DNA of 64,000 nt from Liolophura sinensis (lineage: Eukaryota > Mollusca > Polyplacophora > Chitonida > Chitonidae). The notes under the pieces are model-generated. The model was not told the DNA's origin, did not search any database, and saw only the letters and a list, made by a program, of their open reading frames with translations. Positions 46,380-57,526 of the stretch are shown here, piece by piece (the first letter of the stretch is position 1; each line of letters begins with the position of its first letter). Position numbers and translations under genes: made by a program. The stretch lies in the NCBI RefSeq assembly GCF_032854445.1, contig NC_088300.1, positions 32,777,608-32,841,607 of the forward strand, given 5' to 3'.

Positions 46380-46720
46380 GAATAAGCCTATGTATTGGCC
46401 CTCAGACATCAATGGGACAGATTTGTTTTGCCGTCCTACCAACGTTAATTGTGTGGAAGAGTATTCACAAAGTAAAAATGACTTCTGAGAAACAAATGCG
46501 ACATTCTTATGCCACTCGTTCACCATGAAGAGACGTTCCAAGTCGATAATTGCTTCACCCACTTAATCCAAAACAACCAAAGTTATCATTTTCCTTTAAG
46601 AAAAAATATATGATTATTAAAAAGACCTTTAACATGTTAATGTAATTAACACTTTTCAAATATAGGTATTTCAATCACGCTTTGATTGCAACTGTTCTTA
46701 AAGGTCACATTTGAATTAAA
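46380..46720 (+). repeat. Dispersed repeat U1, copy 4
   Basis: ACATTCTTATGCCACTCGTT, GAGACGTTCCAAGTCGATAA and CACGCTTTGATTGCAACTGT align with the other copies. More diverged and with an AT-rich insertion in the middle. Confidence 0.5.
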
Positions 46721-47250
46721 AGCCAAATGCTTCATCGCTAAATTTGCAAGCACGTGGCATTAGAAGTTGTTTTGAGAATTGTTGTTAAAAACGGAGAAAA
46801 TTTATTTTATTTGTGGTAACTCCCCTGTGTGTGTACTCGCCGAATCGCCCACGTGCTGACGCAGAACTATAATGTCGCTGGGAATTAAATAAGGTAGAAT
46901 TGTTTCGAGATGATAAACCGAGTGCGCGAGATTTCCTTAACAATGGCGTGATGCAATGCTGGGAACGAACGTGAGTTGCGCTTGTAGATCTTCACTTTGA
47001 TTTCTATTGCTCCATATTTAGAGACAGCATATCAGCATACAAAACAGCAATGGGTTAACGTGTATTTAGAAAAGTACAAACTAGAGACATGTAGTTGAAA
47101 GAGCTCAGAAGTGGGAGGATCTAATGTAAGCTGTTGTCTTGAGACAGCAAGTGGACAATTTTTGCCTTTGGAACCTCTCACCACGCGTCTGGCGTCAGTC
47201 GTTCGTATGGTTGAACAGCCGTGGTATAGCAAATAATACGTTGTTTATAT
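46721..47250. other. No firm gene; open minus frame in line with the next entry
   Basis: A minus-strand frame at 47032-47232 is in the same phase as the one at 47251-47433, separated by two stops. It has no identified content. Confidence 0.25.
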
Positions 47251-47433
47251 CTATAATCCCAAGAAGACTACCAGAGAACTACATTCTACATTTGCCCGAA
47301 GCCAAGCAGTGATGTCAGCCATTCCCTCTATTATCCCACGCTGAAGGAGATTGCTGTTACAGGCCAGATGCGGAATTCGACACCTGTTTTGTCCAGCGAG
47401 ACGCCCTTTGTCCTTTTTTTGATAATCCGCCAT
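47251..47433 (-). CDS. Possible first coding exon or short ORF, unidentified
   Basis: An ATG at 47433-47431 (AATCATGGCG, G at +4) opens 60 codons to a TAG at 47251. The start, MADYQKKDKGRLAGQNRCR, reads like a typical soluble protein N-terminus; the middle is mixed, with ending CSSLVVFLGL. No signal peptide. A weak donor (AACAG|GTGTCG) could end an exon after 16 codons, which would make the rest intron. It faces the plus-strand start at 47828 across about 395 bp, an arrangement common at bidirectional promoters. Could also be chance. Confidence 0.3.
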   Translation of the reverse strand: MADYQKKDKGRLAGQNRCRIPHLACNSNLLQRGIIEGMADITAWLRANVECSSLVVFLGL

Positions 47434-47827
47434 GATTAGCTGGCCGTAAGCGATTTCGTCTACACATATTTTCTAGTCCATAATGTCGTCCGCAGTACAC
47501 TACACAGTTGTTAATCCAGCGCAGATGGAAACTGGAATTATAGTTTGCCTAGTAAATCATGATTTGGTCTGCTCATGCAACCGTCGAGGTAATTGGGTCT
47601 ATCATTGTTGAAATAATCAGTCTATTTTATACTACAGTGTGCGCAGCTTTATGTAATCTAGGGAAAAAGTGCTTTCTCGAATAAAATACCTTTTACATAC
47701 AGGATAATCAGATTGGATTGTGTACGAACGTAATGGAACAGTGGAATATCGTTCAGGTTCGCCACAGGTAAAGATATTAGATCTTTAACTTTCTGGTTAA
47801 CACATCAAGGCTTTTCTGGCGCTACTG
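47434..47827. promoter_or_regulatory. Possible bidirectional promoter region
   Basis: Lies between two divergent candidate start codons. Contains scattered CpG (TTTCGTC, GTCGTCCGC, AACCGTCGAGG), but no clear TATA or Inr. The call rests only on the geometry. Confidence 0.2.
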
Positions 47828-47903
47828 ATGCTTTTTGATTTCAAAATCTTCGCTACCCTTGCGCGACGTCCTGAGCACACATTCACAGCTCGTGATGCCG
47901 GGG
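47828..47903 (+). CDS. Possible first coding exon with perfect donor
   Basis: An ATG at 47828 opens 25 codons plus one base up to GGGG|GTAAGTATATG. The peptide reads MLFDFKIFATLARRPEHTF followed by TARDAG. The frame is also open for eleven codons upstream, so this could be an internal exon. A second ATG (CGTGATGCCGGGG) lies near the donor in another frame and would give only three codons. The donor is excellent, the coding evidence short. No partner exon was identified. Confidence 0.25.
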
Positions 47904-48756
47904 GTAAGTATATGTGATAACACCGAAATAGAAAGAAATAACACCTTCTTGCCGTACATAGAAGGCTTGGGTTTCTATATTTATACTGAAATGCAACAAA
48001 AATAGACGTTCGCCGACAACTGACTGTGATGACAACCGGAAAACGTGGGGGAGACCAATTTTGGCTTTGATTCGTCAGTGCTCTAAAAACATTTCTATAC
48101 TAATAGAATTCAGATAAAACCCGACGACATTCATCTAAAATCAACAAAAAATCTTAAACGTGTTTACAATTTTTGATTCCATCCACGTATTCAGACAGAC
48201 TTACTGGTGTTTTTTTCCCTTTGAGTTGGCGTTCATAATGTTGTAAACCTTGGTGATGGCTGTACGTTAGCGATTCCAGGTAAGCAATCCCGCGCCTACT
48301 TTATACAGTATATAAACACATAGGTCTATTATATCGCCTTAGTTCAAGAAATGCCAAATACATCAGTGTCTCTATAGCTTTGTGTATAAGTTATATCCGG
48401 TGATATACATTTCGAGAGTGATTAACAATAGGAATATGTAGACTTAAAGACTGTGATCACAGACTGCAACCCATGCGAGTTCCAAAAATACACAATCAAG
48501 AAGAACAACACCATCCCAAATAACAACAACTCCTTTAGAGCTGGTCGTCATACCTGATGAAAATGGAATTAATTGCTGATGTAAATCATATTCAAAGTTT
48601 GTACAGGCTTCCTGTTTAATCGACTGGCTGATCCATTTACTGTGGAATCGATATGTAAAAAAAAGAGACGCTAAATATGACAAACCCAGAGTGGGTCCGC
48701 TATGAGCTTGGTTGTGTATATGCTTGTTGACGTGAGCTTATGTATAGCTGTTCACA
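47904..48756. other. No gene recognised
   Basis: Would be intron after the donor at 47904. Nothing identified. Confidence 0.3.
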
Positions 48757-48832
48757 TCTGCAGGAAGTATTGCTTTCACCATTTCTCAGGAAGTATTGTT
48801 TTCACCATTTCCCAAGTAGTATTGTTTCCTTC
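48757..48832. repeat. 26-bp tandem triplication
   Basis: CAGGAAGTATTGCTTTCACC, CAGGAAGTATTGTTTTCACC and CAAGTAGTATTGTTTCC follow each other at about 26-bp spacing. Confidence 0.75.
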
Positions 48833-49189
48833 TTCTTACACATGGTGACCACGGTGTGTGTTTTTAACCATACCGAGGTGAACAGTCCACTGTGGCGTCT
48901 TACAGTGCAAGTTCAACTTTATGTCCCATCAGCGCGAGACGCACACTCCAGCCCACGACTGGAGGATATTCTATTCTTAAAGTCGAAACGCATGGTTTAT
49001 GTAAACAGAACATGCTGATGGGAATTAGGTGAACTGAAAACTCGTTCAGGTCTTATCGTTCTGCTACTTTTAACAGTCATTATAGAGTCATTTAATGTGT
49101 CATCTGAAGGTGCGTTGTCTGATATTACTCAGTTGGGACCCAAACTCACCTGAAGTTAAAAAGAACACCTAAGAGAGAATGTAAACCGC
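48833..49189. other. No gene recognised
   Basis: Plus-strand frame 48740-49018 runs through the triplication and beyond without identifiable content. Confidence 0.3.
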
Positions 49190-49500
49190 TGAGGTGGCAT
49201 AATGGTTAGAGCAACCGCCTCGAAGTCGGGGGACCTGGGATCAAACCAGGGTCGGGTCACACCAAAGGCTGAAAAAATGGCGCTCAAAGCTGATAGGTCT
49301 GGAGCACGGAAGCAAGACTGGTTGGTCCTGTGTCAGTATAATGTGACTGGGTGGAGTGTCGTGCCTGGTGTCTTCAGCTTGATACTTCAGTGGCGGTAGG
49401 ACTTTGGCGGCATGGACTCGCCCTGCCACAAGAAGACACAATATATGTACAAACCTAAAGACTGAAAAGTAGCCATGTACGACGTAAAAACCTAAGCATA
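49190..49500 (+). repeat. SINE family A, reference-quality copy
   Basis: Perfect A box (TGGCATAATGGTTAGAGC), B box GGGATCAAACC, then GGGTCACACCAAAGGCTG, AAAGCTGATAGGTCTGGAGC, ACTGGTTGGTCCTGTGTCAG, CTTCAGTGGCGGTAGGACTT, TCGCCCTGCCACAAGAAGAC, a short GTACGACGTAAAAACC end and a CATACATACAT tail. Frames over it on both strands are shadows. Confidence 0.9.
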
Positions 49501-49805
49501 CATACATATTCGTTATCATGTATTGCCTAGATATGTTCAGATTGGAAGGTCCTAACCAGTTTAAAGGCTACACGCAAGTTTTAATGAGAATAGGTCATGG
49601 CGTGAATTTGTATTCATAATTATTGGTTTATTTGACTTTTTGACTTTATTTAAAGTTTTAACTTACAGAACGGTTTATGCGGAAGGAGAAACCCGAGTCT
49701 CCGGAGGAAACCACCAGTTACTGTTACCAGTAACTTCAAGCCGCAGTTGAAGCAATGAGACCTGAGTTCACTATTAATCACAATTTGGATTTTGCTTGAA
49801 TGAAA

Positions 49806-49810
<5 letters not shown>

Positions 49811-49898
<88 letters not shown>
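49811..49898. repeat. (AT)44 microsatellite
   Basis: Uninterrupted alternating AT for 88 bp. Self-complementary and likely length-variable. Confidence 0.98.
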
Positions 49899-49902
<4 letters not shown>

Positions 49903-51814
49903 GGCTGTGTGAGTTTAACATGAAATAATTCTTTACATGCAGCTGTTTAAACAAATTACCCTTCTGTTATAAAGTACACACAAAAGGTAAACCAAATACA
50001 TATACAATACACTTGTCACTTTAAAGGTAAATTTTTCACGCATTTATTCAGTAATATTGATGAATGTGTTATGTAGAGGATAAAACGCACTGGACAGGTT
50101 TTTGTTTTTCTTTCTTATTTTTCACGATGTGTAGCGTCAGGGGAAGGCTCTTAATTTTGTATAACATGACTCAGTGATGGAGTAGCGTTTGTAGCAAATA
50201 TGTTGTATTGGTGCTGTGTTTTACTCAGTGCCATTGTCTGGTTATCAGTAAACATCCAGTTTGATGTGGTGTTTCAAACCATGAAAATGGTTTATTCATC
50301 TTAAATGCTAAATAATAGCAACAATGCAGTATTGCTTCGTCTATTGATGTAGCATTAGTACCCGATTGAGGCACTAATCTGAATGTTAGCAAGCATATCC
50401 TGTAGTTACGGCCTCAGTTTCTTACCTAAGCAAACCATTTAACTGCAGTAACAACTTATTTTGTAGAGGTATGACTCGCACTTAGTAGCATACGACTACT
50501 TAAAACTAAGCAGTCTGCAAGACAGTGCAAGATCCTCCATGGTACTAACTACCTGTATGTGCATATATATGTCTGAATCGGTTTCAAAATATCGCAAAAA
50601 CATACGAAATTGATATCGTGAACTGTGCTTAACTCGGTGCCAAAGGATATTAGCAATAATGCATCTCTGGCACCGTGCTTAGTTCAGTACTGTGTTTGAC
50701 TCACTTTACTAGCAGGAGTATTGAAAACATACGGTGTTAATGTGTAACATAAACGAAGAGCTTAGGTTTCCATAATTATTAAAAGGTTACTTAACTAACA
50801 ATTGAAAAGTGATCTATGGTTATCGTAGCACCATTTTTAAAGAAATGTTGATACATGCTCTTTCCAAGATATGTATTTTTTACAGAGACATAAACTTGCA
50901 TATTAGAATAACCGCTGTATACATATATCCTGTAACACCATCATCCCAACAATGCAAGATCTCAAAATCCCCTGACGTACCATTACAAGTTAGTTGGCTT
51001 TGATACAGTGAAATAGCAGAGCGTTGTAGCATTACTTGAAAACGATGGCGCATGACTGCAAGAGCACGCGGCAACTATCGCGTCATCGTTTCACATTATC
51101 GCGTAATCGCTACAGCGCTACATTATGTGTTTGTAACATCTTGCACCGCAAACCTTTATTGGGTAAAAGGCGGTAAGGTGGGAAACGCAGGCAAAATTAC
51201 GGTCATGTGGGCTTATATATTTACACTTTTCAAACTCTTAGTAACATGATGTTGCTTTACCTTGTGCTTAAGGTAGATCGCTATAGCTAAATAACAGTGT
51301 GGGTAAGAACAGCCTCTTTATTCTACAGATGTCTACATTATTTATTTATCCACATCAAAGGCCAACTGGCATACGAACAATAGACATGAAAAAAGTATTA
51401 TACACAATGCATAAACCACAAAAAATCATACAGTTAATATGACAAATAAAAGCAAGTTTACTAAAAGGACAAACATTGAATGCGAAACATTTCACGTATA
51501 AACACTGCATGACCAGACAGACAATGTTAGGAACAGAAAATCTGGGATGCAAAAGAGTAGTTTACAAAAGCTAATTAATGTGTAGAAATTTGTGCATTTT
51601 AGATCCCCCCTCCCCATCTTTTTACTGAAGAGAGAGTATGTCCGGGAAACCTCTCCCGACTTGTTCCGGATTATGTGGTAAGGGATCAGCGCCATCTACC
51701 ATTGCTAACTGATGCCGAATTGTTCACCAACCGCACCGTAATCTTCATCAGCAGATCCACCATTCATTGGTGACTGCACAAGTCAGTCGTATATGTTTTG
51801 ATTTATAACACAGT
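49899..51814. other. No gene recognised; decayed repeat motif
   Basis: The phrase CTGTGCTTAACTCGGTGCC recurs in altered form near 50211, 50621, 50671 and 50689, possibly an old repeat. Otherwise only short overlapping frames. Confidence 0.35.
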
Positions 51815-51822
51815 TGACGTCA
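51815..51822. promoter_or_regulatory. CRE palindrome
   Basis: TGACGTCA, the full CREB/ATF site, ends 11 bp before the ATG at 51834, with a TATA-like TTTATAAC about 20 bp further up. One exact 8-bp match is expected about once per 64 kb by chance, so position is the main argument. Confidence 0.35.
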
Positions 51823-51833
51823 TTTCATTTACC

Positions 51834-52070
51834 ATGGCTGAAAATTCCAATAAATCTCCCATTCGTCGAAGCCAGTGCACGGCTGGTGGAACTCGACACG
51901 TACGGAGAGAGTATCGCTGTCACGAATGTGTGATATGGAAGTGTGGACGTGAGCAGGATGATGTCTTCCCTATAACGACCACTATTTGTGAGACCCTGGC
52001 AGAGTTTGCTGATGCAACACACTGGGGTAATGTTCGGAAAACAGAAGGACCGGAAACAAGACCAGGATAG
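51834..52070 (+). CDS. Small Cys-containing protein, or first coding exon, unidentified
   Basis: An ideal Kozak start (ACCATGGCTG) opens 78 codons to a TAG. The peptide begins MAENSNKSPIRRSQCTAGG, then a basic, cysteine-bearing centre VRREYRCHECVIWKCGR (CxxC plus a third Cys and a preceding Cys15, possibly metal-binding), an acidic/hydrophobic part DDVFPITTTICETLAEF, and a charged tail. No signal peptide. A GTAATG after ACTGGG near residue 65 could be a weak donor, making this a first exon. The opposite strand is open in two other frames, so coding is not certain. A CRE and TATA-like motif just upstream support a promoter here. Family not recognised. Confidence 0.45.
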   Translation: MAENSNKSPIRRSQCTAGGTRHVRREYRCHECVIWKCGREQDDVFPITTTICETLAEFADATHWGNVRKTEGPETRPG

Positions 52071-53424
52071 ATGATATTGGGGTTCGGGGGACAACGAAAG
52101 ACAACAGCAAAGTTAAGGGGTGACGGAGATCGATCGACGGATATATTGAAAGACAAAGCATTCAAACAGTGCCGAACAAACACGGCTTGATTAGATAATT
52201 GATTTGTCTGTATCTAACTCCACTATTTCAGCTTTGATTTCACCTATCTAATATCTTTGTTTCATCTTATGTAGGAACAGAGAGTTGAAAGAGGGTAAAA
52301 GACTTTATTGCAAAGTCCTTACTACAAAGTGTAAATGAAAAATCGATGAACTCATCAGGCACAATCAAACTGGATCACAACGGACCTTTGTCTAAAGAGT
52401 TTTAACACTCAGGAATACACTGCAATGAAACAGGTTTTAGATATGTTTTAACATTTGTGAAATTTCAAAAACCATACGGTCTCATAAAATAACAACCCTG
52501 TATATATTTGTCTGTTGGATGCCGAGTGGAAAGCAGCTGTTGGTTCGCTCTAGAATGCCGGACTACTGCTTGTCAGATACTTCACATAAATTTGCACAGA
52601 TGTACAATTTGGTGACTACGTGCTTCACACTCCACAGAGGGTATCAGAATTCTGATCCTCTAACAGCTCAACAAGTAATCAGTAATTTCTCCACTTAAAA
52701 TAACGCGTAAGGAGGCTTACAGTCGAATGAACACAAAGTGTAGAACACACAAAAAAAGCATCCGCAAGATCGTGATAGCATATAACGTAACAAGGGAAGG
52801 TTTTGAATTACAGTCATCTTTTCTCTGGGGCTTACCGATTCGTAATGCAATAATACAGCTATTTATTTGCCCTAACACTTTTATTATTAAAGAGACGTTT
52901 AACGCATTCGGACGATTACAGATGTTATTACTTGTGCTGTCATAATAGGGTGGATCAAAAAATATCTCAATCGATATCACGAACACACAGAAAAAACGCT
53001 GCACGGATCATCTGTTTTGATTGATAACTAGGTACACTTACTTCTGCTGTGTTTTTAAAATTCTCAACTTGGAACAAGCATTTGATTTTCCTTAACATGA
53101 TCATCCTGACACATTGTACATCATCTCTGGATAGACTAACACATTGAATGATATCCTTGTCAAGGTAATGTATTAATTCTATTTCGATTTGCAAAAAAGC
53201 GATGGCTGTGTTAACATATTGTATGGCATGATAACGTTTTCTGACAAATAGATATATTCGATATGCGAATTGTTATTTTCCTTGAGGTCACTGGATGAAG
53301 GTCGGAATTTGTTACATCTACTTGAACTATAGTTTTATTTTATTGTCCCATTATAAAGCTTTCCTTATTAGCTGTGCAAATTTTGTTAAAAGAGAATGAC
53401 ATATCTATCACTCTCCACCAGCCT
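52071..53424. other. No gene recognised
   Basis: Short overlapping frames only, for example 52717-53004 on both strands. Confidence 0.35.
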
Positions 53425-55757
53425 TCAATCGCCACAAGAGTTCACTCCCAACAAACCTTCACTCCCTACAAATCTTCACTTCCCACAACCTTCACTTCCC
53501 ACAAACCTTCACTCACCACAAACCTTCACTTCCCACAAACCTTCACTTCCCACAAAGTTACATTCACCGCAAGCTTTCACTCCTCACAAGCCTTCACTCT
53601 CCACAAGCCTGCTCTCCCCACAAACCTTTACTTCCCACAAGCCTCCACTTCCCACAAACCTTCACTCATCACAAGCCTTCACTCACCACAAGCGTTAACT
53701 CCTCACAAACCTACACTTCTGACAAACCTTCGCTCATCACAAGCCTTCACTTCTCACAAACCTCAAAAGCCTTCACTTCCCACAAACCTTCACTCCACCT
53801 TCACTCCACACAAAAATTCACTTCCCACAAAACTTCACTGTTAACAGGCCTTTCCTCTTCACAAGCCTTCACTCCTCTCAAACCTTCACTCACCACAAGC
53901 CTTCACTCCCCTCAAGCCTTCACTCACCACAAGCCTTCACTCCCAACAAGCCCTCACTCCTCACAAACCTCCACTCTCCACAAGCCTCCACTCCCTACGA
54001 ACCTTCACTCCCCTCGAGCCTTCACTCCACACAAATCTTCACTCCACACAAATCTTCACTTCACACAAACCTTCACTCCCCACAAACCTTCACTCACCAC
54101 AAACCTTCACTCACCACAAACCTTCACTCCCAACAAGCCTTCACTCCTCACAAGCCTTCACTACCCACAATCCTCCATTCCCCACAAACCCCCACTTCCC
54201 ACAAACCTTCACTCCCCACAAGCCTCCACTCCCTACAAGCCTTCACTTTTCACAAGACTTCACTCCTCACAAGCGTTAACTCCTCACAAACTTTCACTTC
54301 CCACAAACCTTCACTCGTCACAAAACTTCACTCCACACAAACCTTCACTTCCCACAAATCGTCACTCACCACAAGCCTTCACTTCTCACAAACCTTCACT
54401 CCCCAAAAACCTTAACTCATCACAAGCCTTCAGTCATCACAAACTTCACTCCACACAAACTTTCACTTCATCACAAGCTTTCACTCATCACAAACATTCA
54501 CTTCCCTCAAACTTTCACTCATCAGAAGCCTTCACCCACCACAAGCCCTTACTACACACAAACCTTCACTCCCCTCAAGCCTTCACTCATCACAAGACTT
54601 CACTCCTCACAAGCCTTCACTTCTCATAAACCTCACAAGTCTTCAATTCCCACAAACCTTCACTCCACACAAACTTTCACTTCCCACAAAACTTCACTGT
54701 CCACAGGCCTTTCCTCTGCACAAGCCTTCACTCCTCACAAGCCTTCACTCACCACAAACCTTCACTCCCCTCAAGCCTTCACTCACCACAAGCCTTCACT
54801 CACCACAAGCCTTCACTCCTTACAAACCTCCACTCCTCACAAACCTTCACCCATCACAAGCCTTCACTCTCCACAAGCCTGCTCTCCCCACAAACCTTCA
54901 CTCCACACAAACCTTCACTCCCCACAAACCTTCACTTTCCACAAACCTTCACTCACCACAAGCCTCGAGCCTTCATTCCCCATAAGCCTTCATTCCCAAC
55001 AAGCCTTCATTCCTCACAAGCCTTCACTACCCACAATCATCCATTCCCCACAAACCCTCACTTCCCACAAACTTTCACTCCCCACAAGCCTCCACTCCCT
55101 ACAAGCCTCCACTCCCCACAAACTTTCACTCCCCACAAACCTTCACTCACCACAAGCTTTCATTCACCACAAGCTTTCACTCTTTCACCTTCACTCCTTA
55201 CAAGCCTGTATTACCCACAAGCCTTCACTACACACAAACCTTCGATTCACACAAACTTTCACTCTCAGCAAATCTTCACTCTCCGCAAATCTTCACTGCT
55301 CACAAACCTTCACTAAACACAAACCTTCACTAAACACAAACCTTCACTCCCTAGAAAGCTTTACTCACCACAAACATTCATTTTCCACAAACATTCACTA
55401 ACCACAAACCTCCACTCCCCACAAACATCCACTTTCCACAGACCTTCACTAACCACAAACCTTCACTCCACACAAACCTTCACTCCCCACAAACATTTAC
55501 TTCCCACAAACCTTCACTAACCACATCACAATCACAAGCCCTTACTCTCCACAAGTCTGCTCTCCTCACAAGCCTGCTTTCCCCACAGGCCTTCACTCTC
55601 CTCAAGCCTTCGCCACAAGCCTTCTCTCCTCACAAGCCCTCACTCACCACAAGCCTTCACTCTCCACAAGCCTTCACTCACCACAAGCCTTCACTCACCA
55701 CAAGCCTTCAATCACTACAAGCCTTCACTCACTACAAGCCTTCACTCACCACAAGCC
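53425..55757. repeat. Large 17-bp minisatellite or satellite block (about 2.3 kb)
   Basis: About 137 units close to CCTTCACTCACCACAAA or CCTTCACTCCCCACAAG. Strong strand asymmetry: almost no G on the plus strand, with C and A dominating. Variation concentrates at the 2-3 bases after CTTCACT and at the last base. Longer variant runs recur (for example CAAGCCTGCTCTCCCCACAA at about 53607 and 54873), so multi-unit blocks have been copied. The period is not a multiple of three, so the open frames at its left end (a 51-bp, 17-residue cycle) are by-products. Confidence 0.95.
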
Positions 55758-55804
55758 ACACAATGATAACACACTGGAACATAAATGGTACCTCTCAGAT
55801 GCGT

Positions 55805-55812
55805 ATAAATCT
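55805..55812. repeat. Left 8-bp target-site duplication
   Basis: ATAAATCT directly before the inverted-repeat element; the partner ATGAATCT is at 56162-56169 (one mismatch). Confidence 0.6.
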
Positions 55813-56161
55813 ACGTGAGTGAAGTTAGACTGCGGTTCGCAGTTGGCAGTTGACTATTCAACGGGGACAAGTCCTTATTTCTATAAATATATACTATATT
55901 CGCCTATATCTCCATTAATACTGCACCTACAGACATCATACGTGCTACAAGAATGACACTTAATGCGGACTATGACGTCATGCCCATGATTCCCGATTCT
56001 GACGCCAGGGGACGCTTATGTGAATAGCAGTCTCAATAGCAGTCTGGCCCATATGATGTCATACAAAAATATAGGCAAATATATAATTTATAGAAATAAG
56101 GACTTGTCCCCATTGAATAGCTAACTGCCAACTGCGAATCGCAGTCTAACTTCACTCACGT
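55813..56161. mobile_element. Non-autonomous DNA transposon (MITE-like) with ~90-bp inverted repeats
   Basis: The left end starts ACGTGAGTGAAGTTAGACTG and the right end is its reverse complement, ending CAGTCTAACTTCACTCACGT. The inverted arms cover about 55813-55909 and 56070-56161, with few mismatches and one small gap. The central 160 bp is unique and has no coding capacity. An 8-bp flanking duplication (one mismatch) fits cut-and-paste families with 8-bp targets such as hAT or P, but the terminal bases are not diagnostic, so I leave the family open. Outside the duplication, GGTACCTCTCAGATGCGTA (55787) and GGTATCTCTCAGATGCGTA (56170) repeat directly on the two sides, so the target itself was a short tandem repeat or the duplication is larger. 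Confidence 0.85.
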
Positions 56162-56169
56162 ATGAATCT

Positions 56170-57526
56170 GGTATCTCTCAGATGCGTACAAAAATAAATG
56201 AATCATGGTTTCTGCCCCGGTGTGGGAAAAATGGTACGATGCAGACCATAACAAATGGCTTCAGAAGATTTTCTCACTTTGATGAATCCCCAATGCTCAA
56301 AGAACAAGAAGTTTCACTGTGTATAAACTTGATATTCTAAGTCTTCGTGGGGTGGTTTTGCACCAATCAGCCTCCGTGAGATAATTCATAAGTGTCTCAG
56401 GGTAAGAAAAAATGTTGATAACGTTAAATGCTCGGAAAATATACACTATTGCCTTCATTTGGTGTGCAGACTAGAGTGCGATTAACCCGTTTTTTTCATG
56501 ATGATAAACGCCTGTGTTATCGTTATTTGAGATTTCCCTTCCTTCGCGTTTTTTTCAAACTGCCGCTGAAGCTTGGCTGATAGGTGTCAGCCCGTCCGTT
56601 GACTGAGCCATAAATCAACCTCAAGCCTTACACCTCCGATAAAAACCAGGGGAGGAATTCATTCCCATTACCCAAACGGTTGTTTCTAGTGCGATACCTC
56701 TTATCTACCAGTTAAGTCAGTCTCGACGCTTCACAGTGCCCCTGGCATGACAGAGTATCCAGTCGCATCACCGATGGTCGCTACAGTCTCGTCCTCGGCG
56801 TAAACCCGTCACATATCATCGAATATATTCGGACAAATAGCCGCTGTGAACTCAACCGGCGGCAAAATGACTTGGGTCTATAAGAAATTTGACCATGACT
56901 TGGTCTTCATTGTATTTATTTCATGGGTGATTTATACAACAACAGGATTTAATGATATTATTTTTTTGAAAGATGCATTGGTTCAAAAAATGATACAGTG
57001 AATTGATTAGTTGCATAATGAGCAATACGGATGGAAACGTGGCGATTCGGGGGATTCCTTGCTCAAGTATATGTCGGTTTTCTCGGTTGCTTCCCTTTTT
57101 AAATGATTGATAGGTGTGGGTTTTTTTTTTCTTGTTTTGCTTTGCTACAGGAAAAGTTCCGTTAGCGCATGGTTTGAATTTACCTAGCTCAGCTAATAAT
57201 TGGGCTCAACAGTCTGTATATACTTAACATTGATTGAGTATGTGAAATGAGTATGATTATACGACCAAATGTCAAACTGACGCCTCTTTTCTGGGCTTGT
57301 CTCTCGTTTTCAGTTGTGTAGTACACTGTGTTAATTTTACTCACCCAAAGTATTAATCCTTTCATGATTTGATGACTGACAGACTGAGGCAAGGCGTTTG
57401 TAAAGTCAACCGACAATATAAACGTATTTTTTCCTTATATAAACCTTTGATTTGTAAGAAATCCGCACCTTTCGAATATGTGTTTTTTTGCGTGTCGGGA
57501 CGGTTTTTGTGGACTGACGTGATATT
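56170..57526. other. No gene recognised
   Basis: No frame or repeat of note. Confidence 0.35.

Noticed and set aside
49202-49274. tRNA gene at the head of the 49.2-kb SINE
   Set aside because: A and B boxes are good, but no acceptor stem or cloverleaf closes, and the sequence continues as a SINE body seen in other copies.
53374-53844. 156-codon ORF of Pro/Thr/His/Lys repeats
   Set aside because: Produced by the first part of the 17-bp array; the array continues for 2 kb with the frame broken.
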